In this document: positions 26,535 through 35,703 of the stretch, one piece after another
Layout: each line of letters starts with the position of its first letter
How positions within the stretch are numbered: the stretch's first letter is position 1
Source: Psychroflexus aurantiacus
GTDB taxonomy: Bacteria; Bacteroidota; Bacteroidia; Flavobacteriales; Flavobacteriaceae
Assembly: GCF_010820555.1 (NCBI RefSeq)
Contig: NZ_JAAIKD010000001.1
Coordinates: 535,885 to 599,884, forward strand
Length of the DNA stretch: 64,000 nt
Direction of reading: 5' to 3'
Translations under genes and position numbers: made by a program
The notes under the pieces: model-generated
The model's database searches: none
What the model saw: only the letters and a program-made list of their open reading frames with translations
Told to the model about the DNA's origin: nothing

Positions 26535-27404
26535 TTAATAGGTTTTTGTCATGTTTTCATCCACAACGATAATAAAATTGGCTTTATTGAGGTGTTCTTC
26601 GCCTAAATTATTCAGTTCATTTTGTTCTACGGTAGAGATGGTAAGAATATTCACATTGGGGTTGTAGGTTTTCAAATACCAGTAAATCCCTTCAAAATCA
26701 TTGGAATGGTAACTGCCGTTGAGGTGAAAAAACACCTGATTGGGCTGTAAGTTCTTCAGGATAAAATGCGCCATGGTCGCATCTTTTATGGCCTGTGCTT
26801 TCACCAATTCTTCGCCACCATGACCGCCCATCATGTCCAGCATGTTCTGGTAGGAACTCAAACTCATGTCAAACGGAATGGGCAAAGGAGGCATTAACTC
26901 ATATTCAACTTTGGAAAGCGAATCCAAAGCTGAAAAGCCTCCATTTTTATACACTTGTGTCGCATAAGGTCTGGGAATATTAGTGGCGATAAACGGGGTT
27001 GAGGTTGATTTTGCAAAGTCCACAATTGGCTTATAATCTGTGGCATAATTCTTCCATACCCTTGCTTTTTTACTGAATTCGCTTTCTGCCAGACTATCCC
27101 TGAGGTAAAGATCGAGGACCTCCTGGGTGTCGGTTTCGAACATTTCTGCCCCCAGAATAAGATTGATGCTGTCTTTTTTCAAGTCAGAAACCAGTTCAAA
27201 CTGAAGCCAGTGCGAAATCGGATTGTTGTGAAATTCACCAAACAACACCACATCCGTTTTGGAAAGACTATCCAGAATACGTTGATACGTGATGGGTTTC
27301 CCGGCCTGGCTAAAGAGTTCAAAAGCCTTTTTCTCTTGAGCCTGTGTACTGAAAAAGCTTATTAAATACAATAGTGTAAAACTTGAAATGAGTACTTGTT
27401 TCAT
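26535..27404 (-). CDS. ChaN-family (DUF399) exported protein
   Basis: ChaN proteins are haem-binding, iron-regulated lipoproteins in Campylobacter; the function in Bacteroidota is less clear. The signal peptide ends near residue 22 (FFSTQAQ) and lacks a lipobox cysteine. The hallmark VVLFGEFHNNPISHWLQFEL is at about residues 50-69. NLILGAEMFETDTQ and HLNGSYHSNDFEGI follow, matching the family core. Its stop lies directly before the nitrilase start, which implies one operon. Confidence 0.82.
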   Translation of the reverse strand: MKQVLISSFTLLYLISFFSTQAQEKKAFELFSQAGKPITYQRILDSLSKTDVVLFGEFHNNPISHWLQFELVSDLKKDSINLILGAEMFETDTQEVLDLYLRDSLAESEFSKKARVWKNYATDYKPIVDFAKSTSTPFIATNIPRPYATQVYKNGGFSALDSLSKVEYELMPPLPIPFDMSLSSYQNMLDMMGGHGGEELVKAQAIKDATMAHFILKNLQPNQVFFHLNGSYHSNDFEGIYWYLKTYNPNVNILTISTVEQNELNNLGEEHLNKANFIIVVDENMTKTY

Positions 27405-27492
27405 GGTTTTATCTGTTTTCTATTCACCAAAGATTTCATCTGATTGATAGCGATTTGATTTAATTTTTCAGACGTTTTGATTGAGTTAAGTC

Positions 27493-28216
27493 TTAATCAA
27501 TCAATACAGCATTGAGACTTTCCAGGTTAGACAAGACAACTAAATGTTCAATAGTGGCCTTATCTCTTATATTCCCTTTTTCCTGAGGCTTTTCTTCTCG
27601 CCATTCTTTTGCTGTTTTTCCAAATAAGGCCTTATTCAAAACATCAGCTTCACTGGCATATACGTAATTGATTTGCGTTGGACTCAAACCTTCAGGGATT
27701 AAATGATCTTTGATCACATCTGTAGGGATATGATAATTCACTTTAGCGAGGTGTTTTTGGTAATTCCATTCTAATTGTAACCTATTGCTTTCTTCCTCTT
27801 TAGGCCGTTGGAATTCTTTTATGACATAAAGCTTGAACTCTATAGAAATCCAAGACGCAAATTCAAAGACTATGTCTCTATGTGCGTAGGTTCCACCGTA
27901 TCGTCCAGGTTTTGAAACAATTCCCATAGCATTGGTTGCTTCAATCCACCGCTTAGGAGTTAAAACGAAACTATTAAGTCCTGCTTGTTTTTTAAACCCC
28001 TCGAATTCGAGGGGTTTAAAATTAGTATTATACATACTTTCCCAGAACCCAAGCAGCTCAATTGTGTTTCTATTTCTTAACCAGTTTTGAATAATAGTAT
28101 CAGTGTGCAGAGTCTTTGTATTTAGCAATATCTGTTAAGGAGATGTAATCTTCTTTTTCATATTTAAAGAGACTTATGCTCCAGCCTTTAACCTCTATTT
28201 TTTGATTCTTTGCCAT
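27493..28216 (-). pseudogene. KilA-N domain protein gene broken by a frameshift
   Basis: An N-terminal frame starts with ATG at 28216 and reads MAKNQKIEVKGWSISLF, then EDYISLTDIAKYKDSAH, where it stops. The remaining 200 residues continue in another frame from HTDTIIQNWLRNRNTIELLG through AGLNSFVLTPKRWIEATNA and IVFEFASWISIEFKLYV. The two halves join perfectly into a full-length bacterial KilA-N protein if two bases are missing near 28100. KilA-N is a DNA-binding domain of phage and mobile-element origin. It is either a recent pseudogene or a sequencing error; the rest of the reading frame is intact. Confidence 0.78.
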
Positions 28217-28367
28217 AGGCACTAATTTAATGATAAACAATTTAGCATTATTTTCCTTGAGAAAAACCACAGCTAAAAGTTGAACATGAGCAAAAGCATT
28301 AAACCTATGTTGAAATTTTTGGTCATAGTTACAGCATCAAGGTTTAAAGTTAGTAAGATTTCGACTC

Positions 28368-28397
28368 TTAGCTTTCTGCGAAAACCTGTTATATTTG
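28368..28397 (+). promoter_or_regulatory. promoter of the S9 peptidase gene
   Basis: TATATTTG (28390-28397) matches TAnnTTTG. A TTAG sequence at 28368 is a possible -33 element, 18 bp before it. The ATG follows the -7 element by 25 bp. Confidence 0.45.
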
Positions 28398-28422
28398 AAT
28401 AATTCTCAAAATAAAATACCCC

Positions 28423-30774
28423 ATGACTCTATCTCTACGAATTCTTAGTGTGGCACTTCTGGCAAGTCTTAGCGGATTTGCACAATCTGACCTGTCTGTT
28501 CAAAAAATCATGCAAGATCCAAACTGGATGGGTACCTTCCCTTCTGATGTCGCCTGGAACGAACAATCTGATGTGATTTACTTTAATTATAACCCGGAAC
28601 AAGAGGTATCAGATTCGCTGTATAAAATAAATTTAAAAAACACGTCTGAAATTCAAAAAGTCAGTCTGGATGAAATCAAAACGAGAGTTTCTTCCAGCGG
28701 CGATTATAACGCTAAACGCACGGCTAAGCTTTTTGTCAAATCAGGCGATTTATACCGCTATGACATCCGTAAAAATCAAACTCGTCTGGTGTTGGATTTA
28801 GGAGAACGCATCAGCAGTCCAAAGTTCATCACCGATTCTGAATATGCCTTTATCGCGAACAACAATCTCTATGTTTATAATGTAGATCTGGGACAAATTC
28901 AGAAGAAAACCAACATACAATCAGGAAGTTCCAGAGACAAGGACTCCAAGAAATCCGAGAAGAACCAGTGGCTGGAAGAGGAGAATTTAAGCCTTTTGGA
29001 AGAAGTCAGAGTTCAAAAAGAAAACCGGGAGTTACGAGAAAAGAACATAGCTTTACTAGAGGAAGATGAATACACGTTTTATTTAGACAAGCAGCGGGCT
29101 TTCAACTTCAGCATAAGCGAAACGGGTGAGTTCCTGACCTTTCAGACGTATACACCAGAGTCTGGAGATAATACGGGAGTCCCCGATTATATCGATGCAT
29201 CTGGCTACACCGAAATGCTGAATGCCAGGAGCAAAGTCGGCGACCAGACCACTCAGCGAGATCTGTACTTGTATCACATACAAAAGGATACCGTCTTTAA
29301 AGTGGATGTGTCTTCGCTGCCAGGGATTACCGATTTACCAGGATACACTGAAAATTATCCTGACCGGGAATGGGAAGAAAAGCAAAGAGCCGTAAGCTTT
29401 TCGGATGTGAAGTTTTCATCCCAGGATGCGCATGCCGTGGTAGCGATAAGAGCACAGGACAACAAAGACCGCTGGATTTCTTTGCTGAATCTGGATACAG
29501 GCAGCTTGAAAAATCTAGACCGGCAACACGACGAGGCCTGGATTGCGGGACCTGGTATTGGCAGTTATTACGGTGGGGGCACCTTGGGGTGGCTGGCAGA
29601 CGATACGCACATCTATTACCAGTCTGAAGCGACAGGGTATTCCCACCTTTACCTTCATGATGTGGACAAAAACAAGCAAAAGCAACTCACCAGTGGAAAT
29701 TACGAAGTCTTTGATCCCCAATTATCCAGGGACAAAACCTCCTGGTTTTTTACGTCTTCGGAGGTGCATCCCGGTGAACGCCATTTCTACAAAATGCCGG
29801 TGATGGGAGGAAAAGCAGTTCAGCTGACTTCCATGGAAGGCAATAATAAGGTGGAACTTTCCCCAGATGAAAAACACATGGCCATCTTGTTTTCCAGTTC
29901 AAACACGCCGGAAGAGCTTTATTTGAAGCCCACCAAAGCAAGCGCCAAGCCAAAACAACTCACAGAAGGTCAGTCGGAAGCCTTTAGTGCCTATACCTGG
30001 AGAACACCCGAGCTTATCCAGTTTGAGGCTGAGGACGGCGCCAAACCCTATGCTAGGCTTTATAGACCCGAGGAAAACGTCAATAATCATGCAGCAGTCA
30101 TTTTTGTACATGGCGCGGGCTATTTGCAGAATGCTCACAAGTGGTGGTCGAGTTACTTTAGAGAATATATGTTTCACAACCTGTTGACCGATCTTGGTTA
30201 CACGGTATTGGATATCGATTACCGGGGAAGTGCGGGTTATGGCAGAGACTGGCGAACCGGAATCTACCGACATATGGGCGGTAAAGACTTATCGGATCAG
30301 GTGGATGGCGCCGAATATCTGGTAGAAAACTTCGACATCAACCCCGATAAAATCGGGATTTATGGCGGAAGTTACGGTGGTTTCATCACCCTGATGGCCA
30401 TGTTCAACGAGCCAGATACCTTTGCTGCAGGAGCCGCCTTGCGTTCGGTGACCGACTGGGCGCATTATAATCACGGCTATACCTCCAACATCTTGAACGA
30501 GCCAAATCTGGATCCGATCGCTTACAGACAATCGTCACCCATTTACTTTGCAGAAGGTCTGGAAGGGCATTTGTTGATCGCTCACGGGATTGTGGACACC
30601 AATGTGCATTTTCAGGATGTGGTGCGGCTTTCTCAACGCTTGATCGAGCTGGAAAAAGAGGACTGGGAACTGGCTGTGTATCCAGTCGAAGGGCATGGTT
30701 TTACTCAGCCCAGTAGCTGGACGGATGAGTATAGACGGATTTTAGAGCTTTTTGAAAGAACGATTGGAAAATAG
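28423..30774 (+). CDS. secreted S9 family prolyl-oligopeptidase / dipeptidyl peptidase
   Basis: This is probably an exported serine peptidase that removes dipeptides from proline-containing peptides. A signal peptide ends near residue 20 (SLSGFAQ). A beta-propeller spans about 40-500, interrupted by a charged Lys/Glu insert near 165-210. The C-terminal alpha/beta hydrolase has the triad Ser650 in YGGSYGGFITL, Asp725 in VDTNVHFQD and His758 in EGHGFTQP. The length of 783 residues is typical for flavobacterial S9 enzymes. It is a single gene with no downstream hairpin. Confidence 0.93.
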   Translation: MTLSLRILSVALLASLSGFAQSDLSVQKIMQDPNWMGTFPSDVAWNEQSDVIYFNYNPEQEVSDSLYKINLKNTSEIQKVSLDEIKTRVSSSGDYNAKRTAKLFVKSGDLYRYDIRKNQTRLVLDLGERISSPKFITDSEYAFIANNNLYVYNVDLGQIQKKTNIQSGSSRDKDSKKSEKNQWLEEENLSLLEEVRVQKENRELREKNIALLEEDEYTFYLDKQRAFNFSISETGEFLTFQTYTPESGDNTGVPDYIDASGYTEMLNARSKVGDQTTQRDLYLYHIQKDTVFKVDVSSLPGITDLPGYTENYPDREWEEKQRAVSFSDVKFSSQDAHAVVAIRAQDNKDRWISLLNLDTGSLKNLDRQHDEAWIAGPGIGSYYGGGTLGWLADDTHIYYQSEATGYSHLYLHDVDKNKQKQLTSGNYEVFDPQLSRDKTSWFFTSSEVHPGERHFYKMPVMGGKAVQLTSMEGNNKVELSPDEKHMAILFSSSNTPEELYLKPTKASAKPKQLTEGQSEAFSAYTWRTPELIQFEAEDGAKPYARLYRPEENVNNHAAVIFVHGAGYLQNAHKWWSSYFREYMFHNLLTDLGYTVLDIDYRGSAGYGRDWRTGIYRHMGGKDLSDQVDGAEYLVENFDINPDKIGIYGGSYGGFITLMAMFNEPDTFAAGAALRSVTDWAHYNHGYTSNILNEPNLDPIAYRQSSPIYFAEGLEGHLLIAHGIVDTNVHFQDVVRLSQRLIELEKEDWELAVYPVEGHGFTQPSSWTDEYRRILELFERTIGK

Positions 30775-31007
30775 AGAGAAGATATTAGATATCAGAAGTT
30801 AGATGTTAAGGAAGACTATTTGGATTCGAGAAACAGGACAACTTAAACCTCACAAATCATAGGGCGTACCTAAGGGCAGGCTGGTTTAAGTACAGCTTTA
30901 GGTTTTACCTATAGATAGTCCCTAGCTGGACAGGTTTTTAGACTTAAAAGGGGTGTTTAATTTAGCTTTTGAAACAACAAAACCGCCTTGTTGGAAGACG
31001 ATTTTGT
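30775..31007. other. non-coding stretch before the tandem small-gene array
   Basis: No coding signal is seen. The segment starts with AT-rich words such as AGATATTAGATATCAGAAG, typical of degenerate intergenic DNA in this group, and has no strong hairpin. Confidence 0.4.
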
Positions 31008-31145
31008 TTAACTTATTTTTCGTATAAATAATGTCAAGAAAATGAGAGTAGAGATTATTAAAAATCCACTTATCAAATCATCGCTTCCATAAACTATAAT
31101 TACCAACATAATTATAACAGAAAGTAAATACAGAATATCTCTCAT
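31008..31145 (-). CDS. small two-helix membrane protein, array unit 3
   Basis: This 45-residue frame begins MRDILYLLSVIIML and has two hydrophobic stretches split by the acidic turn YGSDDLI; it ends with the basic FIRKIS. Layout and length match the 52-residue protein at 16.2 kb. It starts 8 bp after the stop of a short peptide-like frame. No family is recognised. It is a weak gene on its own but gains support from the repeated arrangement. Confidence 0.42.
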   Translation of the reverse strand: MRDILYLLSVIIMLVIIVYGSDDLISGFLIISTLIFLTLFIRKIS

Positions 31146-31153
31146 AATCAAAA

Positions 31154-31243
31154 TTACTGAATTTTACTACAATGTAATTCAAGAAGATAAGCTGCTGAAG
31201 CTATCATAAAGCCTGCTAATTGATATATGAAAAGTAGCAGGCA
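31154..31243 (-). pseudogene. peptide C-terminus remnant, array unit 3
   Basis: A short frame without a start codon reads YQLAGFMIASAAYLLELHC and ends SKIQ. It resembles the hydrophobic, cysteine-bearing C-termini of units 1 and 2 (pattern L-G/A-[FY]-x3-A). An in-frame stop lies directly upstream. I interpret it as the tail of a lost precursor gene. Confidence 0.35.
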
Positions 31244-31320
31244 AGAACGTTAGTAGTTTCAGTTTTAAACAAAGTTAGCAGAAAAGCACACCTTTTTGGC
31301 TTGCACTTAATCGCTATTTG

Positions 31321-31491
31321 TTATACCAGGTTTGTTTTATTTAAAATAAAGTAAAACATGAAAAACACCAAAAGTATATTCCTTACTATAACTTTCCTTT
31401 CAAGTTTTCTAATTTTTTTTAAAGTCTGTAAAAGAACAATACATGATATAAGGCTAAAAAATAGTATATATAAATAATCAAAAATAGTCAT
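31321..31491 (-). CDS. small two-helix membrane protein, array unit 1
   Basis: This 56-residue frame begins MTIFDYLYILFFSLISCIVL, then has a basic turn (LKKIRKLERKV) and a second hydrophobic segment (NILLVFFMFYFIL). It starts 12 bp after the stop of the peptide fragment of unit 1. The repeated order (peptide tail then hairpin membrane protein) supports a real gene. Function is unknown. Confidence 0.42.
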   Translation of the reverse strand: MTIFDYLYILFFSLISCIVLLQTLKKIRKLERKVIVRNILLVFFMFYFILNKTNLV

Positions 31492-31503
31492 AGTTTTTAA
31501 ATT

Positions 31504-31584
31504 TTAACCCCACATACAATCTGCAAAATCATAAACTACTAATGCCGCTCCTGTAAAGCCCAAAGGTTCGTGTTGCCAGTTTTC
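31504..31584 (-). pseudogene. peptide C-terminus remnant, array unit 1
   Basis: The frame reads PLGFTGAALVVYDFADCMWG to its stop and has a stop immediately upstream. The end YDFADC is identical to unit 2, and 17 bp around it are identical at DNA level (31517-31533 against 31931-31947). It is the tail of a hydrophobic peptide precursor without a start. Confidence 0.45.
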
Positions 31585-31634
31585 CTACGGCCCTTAACTG
31601 TTATTTTCTATAAACCCCGTTTGTACGTTTTTCA

Positions 31635-31916
31635 TTAAAGATAAATTATTAACAAAATGAAGATTATATTAAATATTAATTTAAAAATGATGCTAATTTT
31701 ATGTTTGTACATTTTGTTATTTTCATCACTTATATTAAATATTAAGTAAATCAAATATATTATTAATGGTATATTCACTAAAAATGGGACTAACGCAAAC
31801 AATTTAAAACTTGCATTTAAAATTGATTTTCTGAATAAAAAATCCACAATATACCCAACAACAAAAAGGACATTAACAATATCATTAATTGATCTAAACC
31901 TATTCATGGGTTTCAT
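31635..31916 (-). CDS. small membrane protein with three hydrophobic segments, array unit 2
   Basis: The ATG at 31916 gives 93 residues beginning MKPMNRFRSIND. Hydrophobic stretches lie at about 13-27, 36-62 and 75-93, with the charged turn SDENNKMYKHK between the last two. An ATG three codons earlier overlaps the peptide fragment's stop codon. Either start implies translational coupling with the peptide frame of unit 2. The DNA is extremely AT-rich. No known family. Confidence 0.5.
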   Translation of the reverse strand: MKPMNRFRSINDIVNVLFVVGYIVDFLFRKSILNASFKLFALVPFLVNIPLIIYLIYLIFNISDENNKMYKHKISIIFKLIFNIIFILLIIYL

Positions 31917-31917
31917 T

Positions 31918-32076
31918 TTATTCATACAGGCAATCTGCAAAATCATATATCATTAATGCGATACCTATATATCCTAGGTATCTTTTGCCGATTAACTTAA
32001 GGGCGTCAATCATTGTCTCAACTGTTCCTAAAGCTAATGTATTTGTGTAAAGTTGCACACAAACAGAATCTTGGTA
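31918..32076 (-). pseudogene. peptide gene or remnant, array unit 2
   Basis: The longest of the three peptide frames has about 52 codons. No ATG opens it; a GTG is at 32058 and an internal ATG gives MIDALKLIGKRYLGYIGIAL. The end is IYDFADCLYE. A cysteine near the start and one near the end mirror the tail of the 15.5-kb lipoprotein. It may be a short live gene using GTG or a truncated precursor. Confidence 0.42.
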
Positions 32077-32280
32077 TCATCTATATTTTAATTAAACTAT
32101 TTATCTCAAGCATAAACGTATAGAAATTACGCATAATTAAATCAAAATATCAATACCTCAAAAATCAACAAGCTTGGTTCAAGGATTTTTGGAGATTGCT
32201 TTGTTCAAATATGATTTTTAATCCGCCTGGATAAAAAAGGTATCAAAGAAGAACAGATGACGGGTAAACCATGTAAAAGC

Positions 32281-32316
32281 AAAAAGCGGTTACAACTTGA
32301 GTTGTAACCGCTTTTT
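32281..32316. terminator. strong intrinsic terminator
   Basis: A 17-bp inverted repeat (AAAAAGCGGTTACAACT and complement) with A- and T-runs at its ends lies 33 bp past the M13 peptidase stop. It serves that minus-strand gene. Confidence 0.85.
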
Positions 32317-32349
32317 ATTAGTGTTGACGTTGTTTGGAACAACGAATAC

Positions 32350-34404
32350 TTACCAAATTCTCACGCGTTCTTCCGGAGCTAGGTAAAGGTCATCTCCTTC
32401 TTTGACATCGAAAGCTTCATAAAAGGCATCTACGTTTTGTAGCGGCACATAAGCTCTGTATTGCCCTGGAGAGTGCGGGTCTGTTTTGACCTGAGTCCTC
32501 AAAGCTTCATCTCTAATTTTGGTTCTCCAGACGGTTGCCCAGGACATAAAAAAGCGCTGCTCTGGTGTAAAGCCATCAATTTTCCCTGGCTTTTCTTCAT
32601 TTTCATAGTGCAGCATCAGTCCGTCGTAAGCTCCTAACACACCCCCTAAGTCCCCTATGTTTTCTCCCAGGGTAAACTTACCGTTGATGTAGACACTGTC
32701 TAAAACTTCAATGCTGCTGTAAAGCGCAGCCAAATCGTTTCCGCGTTCTGTGAATTTTTCAAGATCTTCATCCGTCCACCAGTTTTTAAGGTTTCCTTCG
32801 GCATCAAACCTGGCACCACTGTCATCAAAGGCATGAGAAATTTCATGTCCAATAACGGCGCCAATTCCACCGTAATTGACAGCAGCGTCTGCCCTGTAGT
32901 CGTAGAAAGGCGGCTGTAAGATCGCTGCAGGAAATACAATTTCGTTATATAAAGGATTGAAATAAGCATTCACTGTTTGTGGAGACATACCCCATTCAGT
33001 CTTATCTACAGGTTCTCCTATCTTGCTGAGGTTGTCTTTAAAATTCCATAGTCCAACGGCCTGCATGTTTTCGTAATAGGTGTTTTCAGGGCTGACCTGC
33101 AGATCGCTGTAATCTTTAAACTCGTCCGGATAGCCAATTTTCACTGTGAATTTATTCAGTTTTTCAATGGCCTGGGTTTTGGTTGAATCCTGCATCCATT
33201 CCAGATTTTGGATTCTACTCTTAAAAGCTGAAATAACGTTGGCTACCATATTTTCAGCTTTTTCTTTGGCTTCCGGTGGAAACTTTTGATCCACGTAAAG
33301 CTTACCTACAGCCTCACCAATAGTTCCGTTGACGACAGAAAGGGCTCTTTCGTCTAATGGTCTTTGAGCTTTAGCACCACTTAAGGTTTTGCTGTAAAAC
33401 TCCCAGTTGGTTCTGGCAATTTCAGTAGACAATTGATTGGCTGCAGCATTGATTGTGGACCACATCATCATAGTTTTGAGATCATCTAAAGAGGTTTCTT
33501 TAACTATTAAATCCAGGGCTTCCATGTATTTTGGCTCCATGACCAGGACGGTATCCGGTAATTTTTCAACTCCAAGATCTGTCATAAACTGTTTTAAGTC
33601 AATATTTTTAGTGACTTCATCAAGATCATTTACTGCATATCGATTGTTGAAATTTCTAAAATCTCTTCGGGCCACTTTATCCAGTCTTGGACCGGCAAGC
33701 TGAGTTTCCAATTTTAAAACGGTTTCTGCTTTAAATTTCGCATCGTCTTTTGAACCGCCAAAATACGAAAGCATTTTCACGATATAATCCTTGTATTGAT
33801 CTCTTATCTCTTTGGATTTTTCATCTGTATCGAGATAGTAATCTCTGTCTGGTAAGCCCAGACTTCCTGTACCTACATAAGCGATATTGGTGTTACTGTC
33901 GTTGGGATCTGAATAAGCAGAGACTCCAAAAAACGGTGAAGAAATCGCTGTAGGATATTCAGCTAAAAGCTTTTGGATATCCGCTTTGCTTTGAATACCT
34001 TCAATTAGATCCAGTTTATCCATAATAGGGTCTACACCAGCTACATCCCTGGAAAGAGTATCCATGATGGAATTGAAAACAGCAATGGCTTTCCCCTGAT
34101 CGGAAGTGCTTGAATAGCTGCCGGATTCCTCGGCGGTTTTTAAGATGTCTAACACATTGGTATCTGTAGATTTTCTCAAAATTTGAAATCCACCCCAGGA
34201 GGTTCTATCGTCAGGAATTTCAGCCGTTTTCATCCAGCCTCCATTGACATAAGAGTAAAAATCATCCTGTGCATTTACAGTCGTATCCATATATTTTATA
34301 GCAATGCCCCGGCTTTCGTCCAGAGATTCATTTTTGGAATCCTGGCACGAAAATAGCAATGTTGAAGCGCCAAGCGCTACAAACATCAATTTTAATTTAT
34401 TCAT
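32350..34404 (-). CDS. M13 family zinc metallopeptidase (PepO/neprilysin-like) lipoprotein
   Basis: This is an exported peptidase that cleaves short peptides. The lipoprotein signal ends TLLFSCQ. The N-terminal M13 domain begins DDFYSYVNGGWM. The catalytic domain holds the zinc motif IGHEISHAFDDSGARFDAEG near residue 520, the third-ligand region ENIGDLGGV, and the ending APEERVRIW, which matches the family's conserved C-terminal Trp. The length of 684 residues is normal. It is followed by its own terminator. A small secreted NTF2-like gene lies upstream in the same direction. Confidence 0.94.
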   Translation of the reverse strand: MNKLKLMFVALGASTLLFSCQDSKNESLDESRGIAIKYMDTTVNAQDDFYSYVNGGWMKTAEIPDDRTSWGGFQILRKSTDTNVLDILKTAEESGSYSSTSDQGKAIAVFNSIMDTLSRDVAGVDPIMDKLDLIEGIQSKADIQKLLAEYPTAISSPFFGVSAYSDPNDSNTNIAYVGTGSLGLPDRDYYLDTDEKSKEIRDQYKDYIVKMLSYFGGSKDDAKFKAETVLKLETQLAGPRLDKVARRDFRNFNNRYAVNDLDEVTKNIDLKQFMTDLGVEKLPDTVLVMEPKYMEALDLIVKETSLDDLKTMMMWSTINAAANQLSTEIARTNWEFYSKTLSGAKAQRPLDERALSVVNGTIGEAVGKLYVDQKFPPEAKEKAENMVANVISAFKSRIQNLEWMQDSTKTQAIEKLNKFTVKIGYPDEFKDYSDLQVSPENTYYENMQAVGLWNFKDNLSKIGEPVDKTEWGMSPQTVNAYFNPLYNEIVFPAAILQPPFYDYRADAAVNYGGIGAVIGHEISHAFDDSGARFDAEGNLKNWWTDEDLEKFTERGNDLAALYSSIEVLDSVYINGKFTLGENIGDLGGVLGAYDGLMLHYENEEKPGKIDGFTPEQRFFMSWATVWRTKIRDEALRTQVKTDPHSPGQYRAYVPLQNVDAFYEAFDVKEGDDLYLAPEERVRIW

Positions 34405-34458
34405 AACTTTTAATTTAAGTTGGGTTTAAAAATACAACTTTTTATGATGAAAGAAAAT

Positions 34459-34950
34459 TTACGGCTGAGACTCTAGGTATTTGCGGTCTAATTTTGACTT
34501 TTGCTTAACAAGATCATCCACCAAAGGGTTAGGTACAGCCAGTGATAGCACAAAGTGCTTGATTTTCCATTCTCCGGATGGAGTCTGTATAAGCACTCCA
34601 GACCCCCGGCATAAACCCATGTGGTCAGAATTTAAAACTTCGTCAAACCAGGCGATGTTCTGATCCTGATTTAGATAGACATTTCGATTTACAGGTTTAA
34701 ACGTCCAGGCTTTACCAGCCTTGAAATAGGGTTTTGAAAAAGCTTTAAACTCATCATAATTCCAAACTTCGGAAGCGTCGGAGCCTACAAAAACGGCATC
34801 TTCGGTCATCAATCTAAAATAAGTCTCAAAATTCGCTTCTTCAGCGGCCTTATGCCAGGCATCGATAGTGGTGTTTATGCTTTGTTTTTGAGCAAAACTC
34901 ATGCTCATAAAACATAGTGCAAGCATAGAAAAGAGGGACTTTGATCTCAT
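34459..34950 (-). CDS. secreted NTF2-like / SnoaL-like protein
   Basis: The signal peptide ends near residue 20 (CFMSMSFAQ). The mature part begins TTIDAWHKAAEEANFETYFR and continues MTEDAVFVGSDASEVW, the pattern of small cone-shaped NTF2-like proteins of the nuclear transport factor 2 family (DUF4440-like). Function may be catalytic or ligand-binding and is not readable. It lies 54 bp upstream of the M13 gene on the same strand. Confidence 0.78.
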   Translation of the reverse strand: MRSKSLFSMLALCFMSMSFAQKQSINTTIDAWHKAAEEANFETYFRLMTEDAVFVGSDASEVWNYDEFKAFSKPYFKAGKAWTFKPVNRNVYLNQDQNIAWFDEVLNSDHMGLCRGSGVLIQTPSGEWKIKHFVLSLAVPNPLVDDLVKQKSKLDRKYLESQP

Positions 34951-34971
34951 GTGTTCTGGGGAGTAAATAGG

Positions 34972-35493
34972 TTATTCTACAGTATTGTTTTCAAGGATAA
35001 AAACTTCATTCAGCTGGATATTGAGGTTATTGAAATCCAGCTTTAATTTTGCACTTAAGTCTCCAATTTCATTTGGGTTGGGTTCAATGTGTTTGGCATT
35101 CTCAGCAAGTAACTTTGCATGCGTTTCAAGCGTTACAATCCTGGCATTGACAGGATTTGAGTCAAAGACAGGCGGAACGGTAACCGACAAGGAATCTACC
35201 ACATTTTTTATGGTTTCAGAATTATTTATGACATCGGAGATCATATATTTTTCAAGGCGCTGCATTTCAGAATTAAGGGCAATGTACATCATCCAGTCTT
35301 CAGTCTCCCTTTTGGCTTTTTCCGACAACTGAACAGAGGGTATACTGTCCAGGTTAATTCTTTCCTGCAATTCAGTGGCAATCACTACTGAGGTCTCGCT
35401 ATTGGTTTCTTCTTGTTTCTGATCTGCACAGGAGACTGCCTGGGCCAGTAGAGCAAAGATACTTAAGCCTGTAAGTAAAGATTTTAAGGTCAT
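34972..35493 (-). CDS. lipoprotein of unknown function
   Basis: The ATG at 35493 gives MTLKSLLTGLSIFALLAQAV followed by the lipobox cysteine; the frame extends ten codons upstream without a reason to prefer it. The mature part is helical, with EDWMMYIALNSEMQRLEKYM and a long helix near the C-terminus. It lacks recognisable catalytic motifs. It precedes the NTF2-like gene by 21 bp, which suggests co-transcription. Confidence 0.65.
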   Translation of the reverse strand: MTLKSLLTGLSIFALLAQAVSCADQKQEETNSETSVVIATELQERINLDSIPSVQLSEKAKRETEDWMMYIALNSEMQRLEKYMISDVINNSETIKNVVDSLSVTVPPVFDSNPVNARIVTLETHAKLLAENAKHIEPNPNEIGDLSAKLKLDFNNLNIQLNEVFILENNTVE

Positions 35494-35679
35494 GTGTTTA
35501 TTTGTATTTTTTTTGATGGTCACACCCGCCTGAATGACTCAGTATGGCATGTGTAAGCTTTGATGATTATTTTAATCTTGCAGGTCTTATCCTGAATAAT
35601 TTACAGATCAAATGTAGAGGATGAATCTTTAAGTTTTTCATAATTACGAATTTTTTATTCTCATATCTTTTTCAAAGCT

Positions 35680-35687
35680 TAAATTTG
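35680..35687 (+). promoter_or_regulatory. -7 element of the threonine dehydrogenase gene
   Basis: TAAATTTG matches TAnnTTTG and stands 16 bp before the start codon. The -33 region is not clear. Confidence 0.45.
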
Positions 35688-35703
35688 AACAAAATTTAAA
35701 AAT

